A stretch of DNA of 32,718 nucleotides from Emmonsiellopsis sp. PD_33 (Eukaryota; Ascomycota; Eurotiomycetes; Onygenales; Ajellomycetaceae). A program made the position numbers and the translations under genes. Where the stretch lies: contig JANTQF010000382.1 of NCBI GenBank assembly GCA_032988165.1, positions 1 through 32,718 of the forward strand, given 5' to 3'. A model generated the notes under the pieces. That model ran no database searches and was not told the origin of the DNA. It saw nothing but the letters and a program-made list of their open reading frames with translations. Positions 11,168 to 22,433 of the stretch are shown here, piece after piece. The first letter of the stretch is position 1. Every line of letters begins with the position of its first letter.

Positions 11168-12012
11168 AGGGGTGGATGATGGTGGAGGTGACGGTGAAGG
11201 TTGGTTAGGATATATTGTTATGGGTTTCTGGGCTGTGTATGCTGCTGCTGCTATTCATGTCTTGATTACCCTGTCCCCCTTCGCGAGGAAACAAGGTTTT
11301 TGGTTTTGATCATTCGACTTCGCTCGATTTAGAATAGAGTGTCCTTGGGGAGGGTATTTATCCCGAGCTGTTATATCCCTGTTTCGTTTTGTTTCCTTTC
11401 GTTTCCAGGAGGGCGGGCTTCGTTGTCTATAGAAATATATATCCCTGTATGTACAGAAGCGCAAAAAAAAAAGCAAAAGATATCCTCTTTTTTCTGATGA
11501 ATAGGGAATTTATGTTATAGACTTGCTATTTATATGTTTTCCGGTTTTATATGTGTTGTCTTTATTTTGAAAGAGAGAGGCTGTTTTTTGTTCCTGCTTC
11601 ATGACTGTTTTTGGACTGGTTTGTTGAGATGGTAGGATATATGTGTGTAATGTGTATTGGATTGAAGATGAGACGGTTTTGGTTTTTCGTTCTTAAATCT
11701 ACCAGAGAAATTTCTTTTAGTCTACGTTATATTCGTGAATAGGATGGTACAATGGAAGTCGAATAGGAATACTGCCCGGGAGAGCAATGGAAATGCATAT
11801 CCGTTAAGGCTCAATCCTAGGCCTACCGTTACCCACAAGCAAGGGAAATAGACATGCCCAAACGCCACGTTAATGCATAAAAAGGAGGACCATATATGAT
11901 GAAAGAAGATAAAACACCATGCCATCCTTTTTTTGAAAGAAAAAAGTCCCTGGCCGACAGTTGCCCGGACTTCCCGATTATCCCAAGACGCAAAACGAAA
12001 TCCCAATACCAT
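11168..12012. other. Convergent 3' flanks of RIB3 and TFIIE beta
   Basis: 845 bp between two convergent genes. It is AT-rich with many T tracts, and no coding potential is seen. It should hold both 3' UTRs and terminators. Confidence 0.55.
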
Positions 12013-12891
12013 TTATCGTTTCAAATGGGAATAATCCCTCAACACGCCCGTCATATGTGTATTCGTCGTCTTCCCGCTCCTCCGGGCTTTCTTGACCTTC
12101 TTATGCTCAATCTTCGGCCGCGCCTTGACCACCTTATTCTTGCTCGTGGGCGTAATCCCAGCCTTCTCCAGCTCCTCAATCACCGCCTGCTGGTCCGGGA
12201 TCCTAATCTTCTCCCAAATCTGGCGGAACTCAGGGTCAAAATGCTGGATGAGCGAGGGATCATTCGCCCACACCATCTTCGGGTGGTCATCCTTTTTGTT
12301 CCGTGTAACGAGTAGTTTCCCTTCCTTCTCAAGCTTGTTGATAGTCTGCACGATACCGGGCCACCCTTCCCGGAGCTCACGCACGCTCATCCCTTGCGCT
12401 GTTGGCTGGGACTGCAGCTTTTGAAGCAGCTGCTCTGCCGTGCGGATGTTGTGGGGCGGGCGGAATCGGAAGGTTCCCTCCCCGTTGGCGCCTGAGGGGT
12501 CGTATTCGACCTTATCATGGGACTGAAGGATGCGCTTGAGCGCCTGGATGTAGCCTGGGTCATGCCCTTGCTGTTGTAGAGATAGATAGGATAGGATATC
12601 GGTAAATTTGAGTGGATAGTCTTTGCTCTTCATGTGGTCGATCGCGAAGACGACCTGTGTCATAATATCCTTTCCCGTGCCGGTGTTGGCCGGTTGGGAA
12701 TATATCGTGTCCACATCATGACGCTTTGCGGTTGCGGCGGAGCTTGCTTGGGCTGCTACGGCGGCTGCGGCGACGGAGGATGACGAGGCGGGAAGGTTAC
12801 TGGCCCCTCCGCGCCGGTCCTGCGGGAGACGACTTGCGGCGGATACGACGTTGCTGTTGAACGAGTTGATCTGGTTCTGGAAGTAGGACAT
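12013..12891 (-). CDS. tfa2: Transcription factor IIE, beta subunit (TFA2)
   Basis: A single uninterrupted frame of 292 aa. After an alanine/serine-rich disordered N-terminus (about 1-65) there is a winged-helix core, the TFIIE-beta forkhead-like domain (about 75-145, with DIMTQVVFAIDHMKSKDYPL and a YIQALKRIL helix). A second winged-helix-like unit follows (about 155-235, with VRELREGWPGIVQTINKLEK). A basic tail (KARPKIEHKKVKKARRSGKT, about 255-277) is typical of the family. TFIIE beta pairs with TFIIE alpha to recruit and stimulate TFIIH during RNA polymerase II initiation in the nucleus. The frame runs further upstream without an ATG, so the Met at 12891 is the natural start. It is divergent from mlp1. 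Confidence 0.92.
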   Translation of the reverse strand: MSYFQNQINSFNSNVVSAASRLPQDRRGGASNLPASSSSVAAAAVAAQASSAATAKRHDVDTIYSQPANTGTGKDIMTQVVFAIDHMKSKDYPLKFTDILSYLSLQQQGHDPGYIQALKRILQSHDKVEYDPSGANGEGTFRFRPPHNIRTAEQLLQKLQSQPTAQGMSVRELREGWPGIVQTINKLEKEGKLLVTRNKKDDHPKMVWANDPSLIQHFDPEFRQIWEKIRIPDQQAVIEELEKAGITPTSKNKVVKARPKIEHKKVKKARRSGKTTNTHMTGVLRDYSHLKR

Positions 12892-13478
12892 GATGGGCAG
12901 TGGTGAGATCGGGCACAAGAGGGGGGAGGGAGGCTGGGATGTACCGCCGCACTATGCACGCTACGAAGCCGGTTGGGACTTCTGCATGGTATGCGAGCTG
13001 TCTCCCTTCAGATGCAAGGCGATGGGCAGACAGAGGGTGCGTGTTGGATGTGAAGAGTTCTGTCTGATCAATTGAGGCCAAATGAGGCTGGTGTTTGATA
13101 GAAAGAGCCGCGCGGGATGACTAAGCGCACACGTGATTCTTAGCGCCAGCCGCCAGCCACCCAAATCGGGACGGCCCAAAACAGCCTTGACAGCGACATC
13201 GTCGAGCTCAACAAAGTCCGCCCAAGCACACCGCATCCCTTCGCTTGCTTTCGCGTCGCCCACCTCTCTGCCCGTTGGTCCCGCAATGAGATAGGGCCGT
13301 CTGCGTACGGACGCTGTGTCCTATAACTTTATTTGCAGCACAAGGCACCAGCGGCTGCCCTGGCTTGTTTTGATCTGGAGCTCCCTCACACCGCCGCGGG
13401 CTCGTCGAAAGACAGACCGCCCGCTCCCCATTGCTACTCGCTGCTAAACCGTCGGATTCTTTCCGTAAATCAGCAGCC
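12892..13478. promoter_or_regulatory. Shared divergent promoter, tfa2 and mlp1
   Basis: 587 bp between the two start codons. No TATA box is obvious. A CACGTGAT site (ATCACGTG on the minus strand) lies at 13130-13137, 239 bp from tfa2 and about 340 bp from mlp1. Open frames here are short and overlap the leaders. Confidence 0.55.
13130..13137. promoter_or_regulatory. E-box CACGTGAT (Cbf1-type)
   Basis: The minus strand reads ATCACGTG, a full match to RTCACRTG, in the tfa2/mlp1 divergent promoter. Confidence 0.45.
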
Positions 13479-16400
13479 ATGGCTACTGCAGCGGTTGATC
13501 TTCCATTCCTTTCCTCCCACTACTCCATCCCCGAAACGACCCTGACTACCCTATCGCAAAACCCCACCGCCGACCTCGTCAACCAGCTTCTAGAGAGCAT
13601 TTCTACCAAGGCTCGCGAGACAGAGGAGCTCAAATCTGACAAGCTCCGGTTGGATGTGGAGCTTGAAAATGCTGTCCGCAGTGGTGAATCGAAAGTCAAG
13701 GTGCTGAAAAACTCCGTTGAGAAAGGGCTTGCGGAGATCACTAGTCTGCGCAACAAGCTTCAAGAATCTGGTAATATTTACTCAATTCTCCATCATGCTT
13801 AGCAGCTTTCTAATGAAAAGGTCTAGAAAATACGCGATCGAATCTAGAATCCGAAATTGCGACCCTCAAATCGTCGTCCACCACCAGCGAGTCTCAGTTT
13901 AGCAGTCTAAAGTCTCGGATCACATCGCTAGAAGCTTCGAACCGTGATACTCTGGCGTTGCTTGAGTCGAAGTCCGGCGCATATGATAAACTGGCGGAGG
14001 AGCTTTCCACTCAGCACAAAAAAACGATCGAGCTAAGACGCGAGGTCTCAACGTTGGAACAAAAGCTACAGGCTGCGAACTCAGCTTCGTCTAGTACCCG
14101 GTTCCGCGAACAAAGTCTTCAACAGGAAGTAGAGCTGCTAAAGAAGAACAACGAATGGTTTGATAACGAACTGAAGACAAAGTCTGCTGAATATGTCAAA
14201 TTCCGGAAGGAGAAGAGCGCTCGTATATCGGAGCTTCAACGTCTTAACGAAGATGCAAACTCCAATATCGATGCGTTGAAACGGAGCGAGAACACTATTA
14301 AGTCTCGGTTGGATGAGGTTGAACAGAAGTACGAAGACTCGCTCGCCACCATTCAACAGCTCAAGGAGGAGGCTATCCAAGCCACAGAGTCATTCCGAAT
14401 CGAACTTGATAGCTCCAGCAGGCTCGCACAGCTGCAGCAAACATCTGCTGAAACTGCGAAGAAACGTGTCCAAGAATGTCAACTTGCGCTCGAGAAAACA
14501 AGAGACGATGCTGCGGAGGAGATTTCTCGCCTTCGAGCGGAGATCGAAACTGAACATTCTGACAAGGAGGCGGCGGAGCGTCGTGTTGCGGAGTTGGAAC
14601 TTCATGCGAGACAACTTGAATCCGATATTTCCGCCACGCGAAATCAGCCAATGAGCCCTGGCCCGGGCATGAACGGAGGTCCCACTACACCTCTCCGACC
14701 AAGCACTCCTGTTGGCACATTTTCGCCAAGGGCATCGCGCACCAAGGGCGGTTTGACCCTCACCCAAATGTACAGCGAATACGATCGAATGCGAACCCTC
14801 CTCGCTTCGGAACAACGGAACAACCAAGAACTCAAGGCTGCCATGGATGAAATGGTCCAGGATCTCGAATCTAGTAAACCCGAAATCGATGAACTACGCG
14901 CAGACCATTCGCGACTGGAAGCTGCGGTTGTGGAGATGTCCAACATACTCGACACTGCTGGGAAGGAGAGAGATGATGCAACGAGGGAAGCGAGGAAGTG
15001 GCAGGGGCAGGTGGAAGGGCTAGAACGTGAGGGACAGATTCTACGGCAACAATTGAGGGATTTGAGTTGCCAGGTCAAGGTCTTGGTTATGGAGGTCCAT
15101 CTTCTCGGATCGGACGAAAAGGACTATGATAGGGCTGAGCTTGAAAAGATTGCTCAGGGTGAAATGGACGAGATCGCCCAGGACTTGAACGAAACGGGCC
15201 GGTTTATCACACGCCATCTAACGACGTTCAAAAACCTTAACGAACTTCAACAGCAGAATGTTACCCTCCGGAGAATGTTGCGTGATGTTGGTGACAAGAT
15301 GGAGGGAGAGGAAGCCCGCCGGAAATCCGAATCGTACCAGAAAGATCAGGAGGAACTCAAAGAATTGCGCGTCAGGGTCCAGACTTATCGCGATGAAATG
15401 GCAAATCTTATTGCCCAGACAAAGAGCTACATCAAGGAACGAGACACATTCCGCAGCATGCTTACACGCCGCCGCGAAACCGGAGAATCAACCACTCCGT
15501 TCTCCCAGTCACTTCCCTTGGGTGCAGTCCCCCCTGTTGCCACTACTGAGAATGTCGGCCAGTCACAAGAAGGCCCGGACTACGCGGAGCTTCTCCGCAA
15601 GGTGCAGGCCCATTTCGATTCTTTCCGACAGGAGACTGCAACAGATCATTCATCTCTGAAACAGCAGGTCAACGATCTAACGAGGAAAAATAGCGAATTG
15701 CAAAGCGAGATTAGTCGTTCAAGCAGTCAGCTGGCGGCGTCTATCCAAAGGGCTGAGCTTCTTCAGTCGAACTTCAACTTGCTGAAGGGAGAAAATGTGG
15801 AACTCCAGAAGCGCCATTCTACCCTAATGGAAAATGCGAACAAACAGGATTTGAGAACTCAACAGGTGGCGGAAGATTTAGTGGAGGCTAGAGGACTTGT
15901 TGATAGCCTTCGAAGAGAAACGGCAAACTTGAAGGCTGAGAAGGACCTCTGGAAAAGTATTGAGAAACGGTTGGTGGAGGATAACGAGTCACTCCGTAAC
16001 GAGCGTGCACGTCTCGATTCGCTTAACGCGAACCTCCAGACGATGTTGAACGAACGGGAACACTCCGATGCCGAAACCCGGCGACGCTTGCAATCGACAG
16101 CTGAAACCCTTGAATCGGAATTGCAAGCTACAAAACGGAAGCTCAACGAAGAAAGCGAGGAGTCTAAGAAATCAGCGCTTCGGAGAGAATACGAACACAG
16201 CCAAAACCAAAAGAGAATTGATGATTTGGTCACCAGCCTTAGCTCCGTCCGCGAGGAACTTATTGCTGCAAAATCCACCCGTGATCATCTGCAGTCGAGG
16301 GCCGATGAGTTATCCGTCGAACTCAAGAGTGCAGAAGAAAGATTGGAGGTGCTACAAAGGAAGCCATCCACTGCTGCCGCTGCCCCCGCCGTTCCCGCCG

Positions 16401-19400
16401 AGAATGAAGCTCAGCCTGCCGCCGAAAGCGAGTTAAGCCGCGAGCAAGAATTGGCTGTTGAAGTTTCCGAATTAAAACGCGATCTCGAATTAGCCAAATC
16501 CGAACTCGAACATGCGAAGGAGCAGGTGGAAGATTACAAGGCAATTAGTCAATCCACCGAGGAGCGTCTCCAGTCCCTCACCGATACGAACGAACAATAC
16601 CAGGAAGACACCAACCGTTTGCTCGAAGAGAAGGACACAAAAATTACGGACCTCGAGCGGCGCCTTGAGGAAATCACGTCCGAACTCAGCATGACCAACG
16701 ACGAACTTTCTAAACTCCGTGACAGAGAAGCAGACTCCCAGCGTCGATTCGAAGATCAGAAGTCCATGTTGGAGTCCGAAATTTCCCGACTCAAGGAGCA
16801 AGACGAGCGATACGCGGCTGCTGCACAGTTCCACCAGCAGGACCTCAAAGCCCAAGCCGAAATTGCTCAACACGCCCAGCAAAACTATGAGAACGAACTT
16901 GTCAAACATGCTGAAGCGGCGAAGAACCTTCAAATCGTTAGAGCCGAGGCTAGCCAGCTTAAGCTCGAAGTTGTTGACTTGAGAACTCAAGCTGAATCTG
17001 CCAAGAACAACCTTTCACAAGAGGAGGAGAACTGGAACGAAATGAAGGCCAGGTTTGAAAGGGAGATAACGGAACTTAATCGCCGCCGAGAGGAGGTCTT
17101 GAATCAAAACACATTGCTTCACGGGCAACTCGAAAGTATTACTCGGCAGATCTCGACTCTCCAGCGTGATAAAGAGAATATGCCTGAAGAAGTCGATGAA
17201 TCAGGAGCCCCCACGTCCAGCTTGGAGGGTCTACAGGAGGTTATCAAGTTCTTGCGTAGGGAGAAGGAGATCGTTGATGTCCAATACCATCTATCGACCC
17301 AGGAAAGCAAACGCCTTCGCCAGCAACTCGACTACACCCAATCACAGCTTGACGATACCCGCCTCAAACTCGAACAACAGCGCCGTGCTGAAGCAGATAG
17401 TGAGCACAATACATTGAACCACAAGAAACTCATGGACACTCTCAACGAGCTCAATCTCTTCCGTGAAAGTAGCGTGACTCTCAGGAACCAGGCCAAACAA
17501 GCAGAGGCGGCCTTGGCTGAGAAATCCGCGCGTGTTGAAGAGCTACTGCAACAAATCAATCCCCTCGAGACCCGTATCCGAGAACTGGAGAACGTCGTGG
17601 AAACCAAGGACGGGGAGTTGAAACTCCTTCAGGAGGACAGGGACCGATGGCAGCAGCGGACGCAAAATATCCTTCAGAAATACGACCGTGTCGATCCCGT
17701 GGAAATGGAAGCGCTTAAAGAGAAACTTTCCACTCTTGAAAAGGATCGCGATGAGGCTACTTCTGCTCGGGACGAATTCCAAACTCAAACCCAGACCTTG
17801 TCGGAGCAAGTCAAGCAGGCCGAAGAGAGAATCCAAAATCTGCGGTCGACCCTTACTGAGCAGTTCAAGGCAAGATCCAAAGAGCTTTCTGGTCGTATCC
17901 ACGCCAAGCAAGCAGAATTGAACACGGCGCTGCAAGACAAGGAAGTCATTCAGCAGGAACTCGAACGCACGAAGGAGGAGCTCAGTGCATTGAAGGCTAA
18001 GGCTACAGAAAACGCCGCGTCCGCGCCCGTTCCCGTTCCCGTTCCCGCTCCTTCTCCTTCTCCTATCCCCGTTAATCAAAACGGCACAGAGCCACAACAA
18101 GCACCTGCCCTTCAACCCGCTGTACCACAGACGACAGATGCCGCCAGTGCTGAGAAGATCAAAGCTCTCGAGGAAAAGATTCAACGGTTGGAGGCTGCTC
18201 TGGCAGAGAAAGAGGCAACCATCGATCAAAAGGTCAAAGAACGGGTCGACAAAATGAAGGAGACGCTGAATAACAAGCTTGCTGAATACAAGACCCTCCA
18301 CAAGGAAGAGATTGAAAAACTCAAAGCAAGCCACCAGCAAGAGCTGGCATCTGCGCCTAAACCCGACGGTATTCCTCAACTTACCGATCCCCAGGCGAGG
18401 GAGCTTTGTTCCAAGAACGAGACGATCAGAGGGATCATCATTAACAACATCAAAAACGCCGTGGCTAAAGAAAGAGCTGCTGCAGCGAACAAAGAAGCCC
18501 AGGTTGCTGTTGCTCCAAATGACGAGGCGATTAAGGAGCTAGAAAGAAAATTCGCGGAGGAAAAGGAGGCGATTATTAAGGAGAAGGATCAAAAGATTGG
18601 CTCTGCAGTTGAACTTGCTGAGAAGCGGGTGCTCGCTAAACTCAGCATGACCGAAGGACGGGCACGGAATGCGCAAGCAAAGATTGAGGTTGTCCAAAAG
18701 GCCGCCACCGAAACACCACAGAAGCCCATTGTCGAAGTTTGGGAACTTGCCAAGGTAGCCCGACCTGCGCCAGCCCCTCAACCCCAGCCTCAAGCAGCCG
18801 TGCCAAAGCCAACACCTACCAAATCTCCCGCCGCCGCCCAGGCACAAAACGTCCCTGAAACGCCAGTTTCGGCGCCTCCTACCACGGAACAACCACAACC
18901 CAAACCAAGCCCGTCTCCAGCACCGGCGCAAGCTGTGGCTTCCACCCCACAGCCACAGCAAGCGGTTCCAGCACAACAGCCTCAACCTATACCGCAAGAG
19001 CAGCAACAGCTAGAGGCACCCAATCAGCAGCCTCCGGTTCAGCAAACACAGCAGACCCAGCCTGGTTCTTCTCTCCCTAACCGGCCACCACAGGCCACAC
19101 ATCATGGAACGGGTCCTGGTGTGCTTCGTGCTCTCCAGTCCGGCCTTCCTGTTGCCCGAGGAGGCAGAGGACGAGGAGGGCCACCCGGCCAACAACACAA
19201 TCCGTTCGGTCCTCAATCTATGCAGCAACAAGACCAAACTCAACAGCAGCAACAGCAGGGTCCGGGTAGAGGCTCTGGTCTTCCTCGCGGCACCGGTCGT
19301 GGCAGAGGCGGCCAGGGTCGTGGTGGCGCTCAAAATGTACAAACTGGAAATCTTCCTCAGGGCCAGGGCCAAGCGAGCCCCAGAGGTGGAAGGGGCGCGC

Positions 19401-19513
19401 TCAGTGCTCAGGCTCGACAGTTTATTCCTCATGGTAAACGGGCGAGAGATGATGGTGAAGCGAGCGATGGTGGGAGTGGAAAGAGAATTAGAGGAGGTGG
19501 AGTCGGGTCTTAG
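13479..19513 (+). CDS. mlp1: Nuclear pore basket protein Mlp1/TPR-like
   Basis: Two exons: 13479-13770 and 13827-19513, giving 1992 aa. The 56-bp intron has donor GTAATA, branch CTAAT and acceptor CTAG. From about residue 35 to 1490 and again 1530-1700 the protein is almost continuous heptad-patterned coiled coil rich in E, K, Q, L and R. It is broken near 370-410 by a Pro/Ser/Thr stretch with several SP/TP sites (possible CDK targets) and near 1490-1520 by a Pro-Val run. The tail from about 1733 is Pro/Gln-rich. From about 1873 it is Arg-Gly-rich with a basic KR end, likely disordered and possibly carrying a nuclear signal. Length and layout match the TPR/Mlp1 family, which builds the nuclear basket, guides mRNA export and anchors Mad1/Mad2 (An-Mlp1 in Aspergillus nidulans). 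Myosin-like coiled coils are an alternative, but no motor domain exists. Confidence 0.9.
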
Positions 19514-20047
19514 TTATGCGCGTTTCGATGTTAGAGGCATTTGATTTATTCCTGTTATATTTTGTTTTCCTTTATATAGGTGTTGTTTCTTGGCAAAGAT
19601 CGTTCGTTTGTCTTTTTCCTTCTCTACTCTTTTCCTATGTTCAGGCATTTCCTTGTGTTGGTTGACCTGGTTTTTTCATTTCGTGCGCTAGTCCATTATC
19701 TATGCCTTTTACATGCACTAAGCGGGAAATATTTCTGTTGATACCTGTGTATATTAATCAGATTCAAAAGCATCGACATGGGTTTATAGCCCATCGGTTT
19801 CACCCACACTGTATCATTCCGTTCCGTATAGCTTTAATTCCAGTCATGGAAGACATAGCTTCTGCTATCCGCTATCCACAATTTTAGTTGAGCAATCCAT
19901 ATCAACCATGATCATAAAACGCACAAACAAACATCTATGCTTCCATTGGGGTATCCGCCCGCTAAAATAAACAATCCCAAAACAACCCAAAAAGACAATC
20001 CCCCTGAGATATCAAGTCCTCCTCTAAATCCTTAAAAAAATGACACC
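19514..20047. other. Convergent 3' flanks of mlp1 and the p27 gene
   Basis: 534 bp between convergent genes. It is T-rich after the mlp1 stop and A/C-rich toward the p27-like gene. No gene is seen. Confidence 0.55.
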
Positions 20048-20803
20048 CTACTTCCTCCTCGCTCCCCCACCCGCCCCAGCCCCAATCAACTTCACCAAAC
20101 CCTCCCTCTCCCGATTCAGCACCACCAACCTACCCTCCTCCACAATCCCCCCTCCAACCCCAACCCCAAACCCTCTCTCATCAGTTCCCCCACCATGCCT
20201 CTTCCGCCTCTGCAACCTCCCCCCACCACTCCCACCACCCCATATCACAACCCAATCCCCCACCGCCCCATCATCCGGTATCCAACAATTCGCACACACC
20301 TTCGCATGCCGCCCAACCCTCACCCGCCTCCCCAGGACCGCAGAGGTATCAATCGTCGCCGCAGCAGAGACATGCGTGCCCGCGCTGATCGTCGTGAGTG
20401 GCGCGAGGAGAATGGAGTGTTCTAAGATCGTCATCTTCGTCGTAGTCGTAGCTTCCGCTTCGGAATCCGTATATGGGGATGCAGCAGCAGCAGTTTTTGT
20501 TGCGGACGACGACGATGGGGCGGCCAATGGTCCCCCGATAACGGATTTCTCACCGATAATGCACGCCTCCCCGATCCGAATGGGGCCCTCGAAGGAGAGG
20601 AATTTGGTGCGTGGGTGGATTACGGTGCCTGCGCCGATGGTGATTGGGTGCGTGCCTTGGAAGCTGGCGCTGTCGGAGATGGTTGCGGAGGGGTGGGTGG
20701 TTAGAGGGGGTTTGTAGGAGGGGGGCGCGGTGGGTTTTGGGGTGTGTGAGTGGGATTGGGAGGAGTGACGGGAGGAGGAGGTGGGTTTGAGGTGGATGGA
20801 CAT
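20048..20803 (-). CDS. Dynactin subunit 6 (p27)-like, left-handed beta-helix
   Basis: A single frame of 251 aa. Hexapeptide-repeat stretches of the left-handed beta-helix type are clear at about 38-90 (ATISDSASF, ITIGAGTVIHPRTKF, IRIGEACIIGEKSVIGG) and again at about 125-180 (TILEHSILLAPLTTISAG, AATIDTSAVLGRRVRVGRHAKVCAN). A Ser/Ala/Thr-rich loop lies between them. The segment after CANCWIPDDGAVGDW and the final VKLIG stretch fit dynactin p27 (DCTN6), which pairs with p25 at the pointed end of dynactin and helps dynein bind cargo such as early endosomes. A gamma-carbonic-anhydrase or acyltransferase relative is the alternative, but I see no catalytic histidine pattern for those. The 3' part of the coding strand is very G-rich, giving glycine- and arginine-rich sequence. 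Confidence 0.75.
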   Translation of the reverse strand: MSIHLKPTSSSRHSSQSHSHTPKPTAPPSYKPPLTTHPSATISDSASFQGTHPITIGAGTVIHPRTKFLSFEGPIRIGEACIIGEKSVIGGPLAAPSSSSATKTAAAASPYTDSEAEATTTTKMTILEHSILLAPLTTISAGTHVSAAATIDTSAVLGRRVRVGRHAKVCANCWIPDDGAVGDWVVIWGGGSGGGRLQRRKRHGGGTDERGFGVGVGGGIVEEGRLVVLNREREGLVKLIGAGAGGGARRK

Positions 20804-20926
20804 TTTCGCGTGGGTTGGTGTGTTGGTTTGGGTTTTTGATCTGGGGTTGTTTGGTACTAGTATATGCGGAGAGTTGGAGGTGTGGTTGGAGGTTTGGATT
20901 GTTTGTTTGGAGTTGCTTATCGGGTC

Positions 20927-20942
20927 TCCTTATCGATAAGGA
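20927..20942. repeat. 16-bp perfect palindrome centred on TATCGATA
   Basis: TCCTTATCGATAAGGA reads the same on both strands. It is flanked by GTTGCTT (20912-20918) and AAGCAAC (20943-20949), so a larger imperfect hairpin is possible. It also forms two back-to-back GATA sites. Confidence 0.8.
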
Positions 20943-20978
20943 AAGCAACCCGCAGAGAGCAAAGCACAGGCAGCGCCA

Positions 20979-21065
20979 TCTAGATCTAGATATAAGATCT
21001 CTAGAGTCTAAAGATATATGCCATTAAAATTCGTTATATTCCTAAGATCTATCAACAAGATCTTG
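20979..21065. repeat. Cluster of four AGATCT palindromes
   Basis: AGATCT occurs at 20983, 20995, 21045 and 21058. The first sits in the 12-bp palindrome TCTAGATCTAGA and the last in the 10-bp palindrome CAAGATCTTG. Origin is unknown. Confidence 0.75.
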
Positions 21066-21186
21066 GTATAATTGTAACGGCCCCGCGGTCCCAAAACCTA
21101 TCCAAACATGAGTTTCACACCCTTAAAACGCCCCGTCGTCTATCCCTCATTACTCCGTATACCTAAAACCATTCATCACCCCGCGT

Positions 21187-21963
21187 CTATTCTTCCTGCT
21201 GTCGCCCCTGATCAGCGGCCGTGATGCCATTCTTCTTCCTCCAATCCCAAACTCCGCGATCAACCTCCTCCCTCGTCATCCCATCTCTAACCAAACAAAA
21301 CGTGACACCCAACTCCGTCTGCACATTCCTATTCCTCGCCTCGTCATCAAAGAACAACATATCCTCATACTGCAGCCCACATGCCTGCTGTATCCGAGCG
21401 AAGTGCTGTGTTTTATTTCCCGGGAATATTTGAACATAGTCAAAGTACTCCAGCGCGCGCACGGAGCGATTGTTGGCGGCTGCGGGGTTATCCGAAAAAG
21501 AAGGGATGATATATAACGTCTTAAGCATATCGCGAGCGAGATCTGGGGCCTGTGTCCTCGACGCAAGCCCGAGGGGAATGGATCGTGATCGGCAGGCATG
21601 GAGGATCGAGGAGACGGCGGGATAAAATGCGAAGGATTCACCCCACCTATATCATATCATAACGAAGGCCGAGTTAGTTAGTCGAGTACACGGCGCAGAA
21701 TACATCTACAACAAGTAAGTCATGTCCAACTTTTGGAGCATGAGGGGGCAAATGTTGTACCTATCAACACATCGCGAATTGTTATCTTTGGCCTTGAGAG
21801 GGGGGGTAACGTGGGTGTCGACCCAGAATGGCCACAGTGTATAATCTAAATCAAAAACGAATAGTTTTGGCAAAGGCAGGCCATCGTTGAAAGTCGAAGG
21901 GGCCACAGCGACGTCTTCGAGGGCGGGTTGCGCTTTCGCGCTGGAGCCGCTTTTTTTGACCAT
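21187..21963 (-). CDS. mdp1: HAD phosphatase, magnesium-dependent phosphatase-1 family
   Basis: Two exons: 21963-21761 and 21646-21187, giving 220 aa. The 114-bp intron has donor GTACAA and acceptor ATAG. HAD motifs are in order: FVFDLDYTLWP (Asp38 nucleophile, Asp40 acid), GLASRT (motif II, about 94-99), a GNKTQHF lysine (motif III) and MLFFDDEARN (motif IV acids). The WPFWVDTH stretch and the DxxARN end of motif IV are specific to the MDP-1 (acid phosphatase, Mdp1) branch. In mammals MDP-1 acts on protein tyrosine and on fructosamine 6-phosphates. The fungal substrate is not known to me. The frame extends upstream to a Met 30 codons earlier, but the start at MVKKSG is preferred because the upstream residues are hydrophobic leader-like translation of the 5' UTR and not family-like. 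Confidence 0.9.
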
Positions 21964-22433
21964 ATCTAAGGTGAAATGAAGGTGGCAGGAGATACTGAGA
22001 AGAATGGGGTTAATGGGGTTAAATATCCAATAAAATTTCCCCAAAAACAACAATATGGGGGCGGACGGGTAAAAGAATGTGGTTGATGCGGAGTTGGGAA
22101 TTTGTCTTGACCGGAGACCTGATAAAGCCGTCTATCGATAAATCATGTGACTGATAGGGAATCTTACGTCATCATTGCCAAGGATCGCGATGACCTCACC
22201 CCAAATTCATCGCCGACTTCATCGCTCTACGATCATACGGGAACGGGGTGCTTGGACAGCTGGGTTATACGCGCAACGCTTGGTGAGAAAAACATTTGTA
22301 TTGTCCGAACTGCTATTAATCCACTATCCTTCTTTCCCTTATCTTTCCCTCATTAATCTTCCTCCAGCATCCACCATATACACACCCCTAAAGACTTCAA
22401 GCTCCTCACAACCAGCACCGCTTCATGGCACTC
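21964..22433 (-). promoter_or_regulatory. MDP-1 promoter and LRR-gene 3' flank
   Basis: 470 bp between tandem minus-strand genes. It holds a TATCGATAA motif at 22133-22141 and a CATGTGAC (GTCACATG on the minus strand) at 22144-22151. No gene is seen. Confidence 0.5.
22144..22151. promoter_or_regulatory. Cbf1-type site GTCACATG (minus strand)
   Basis: A full match to RTCACRTG, about 185 bp upstream of the MDP-1 start codon. Confidence 0.4.

Larger units (their letters stand above)
20804..21186. promoter_or_regulatory. p27-gene promoter and MDP-1 3' flank with palindromes
   Basis: 383 bp. It contains a 16-bp perfect palindrome with an outer 7-bp inverted repeat (20912-20949). Four AGATCT hexamers lie within 81 bp, two of them inside longer palindromes. 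No gene is seen. Confidence 0.55.

Noticed and set aside
17543..18379. 278-codon antisense frame opposite mlp1
   Set aside because: Leu/Phe-rich shadow of Glu/Lys/Gln coiled-coil codons on the sense strand.
20040..20717. 225-codon plus-strand frame opposite the p27-like gene
   Set aside because: The minus strand shows hexapeptide repeats of a real family; the plus frame is Pro/Thr-rich and featureless.
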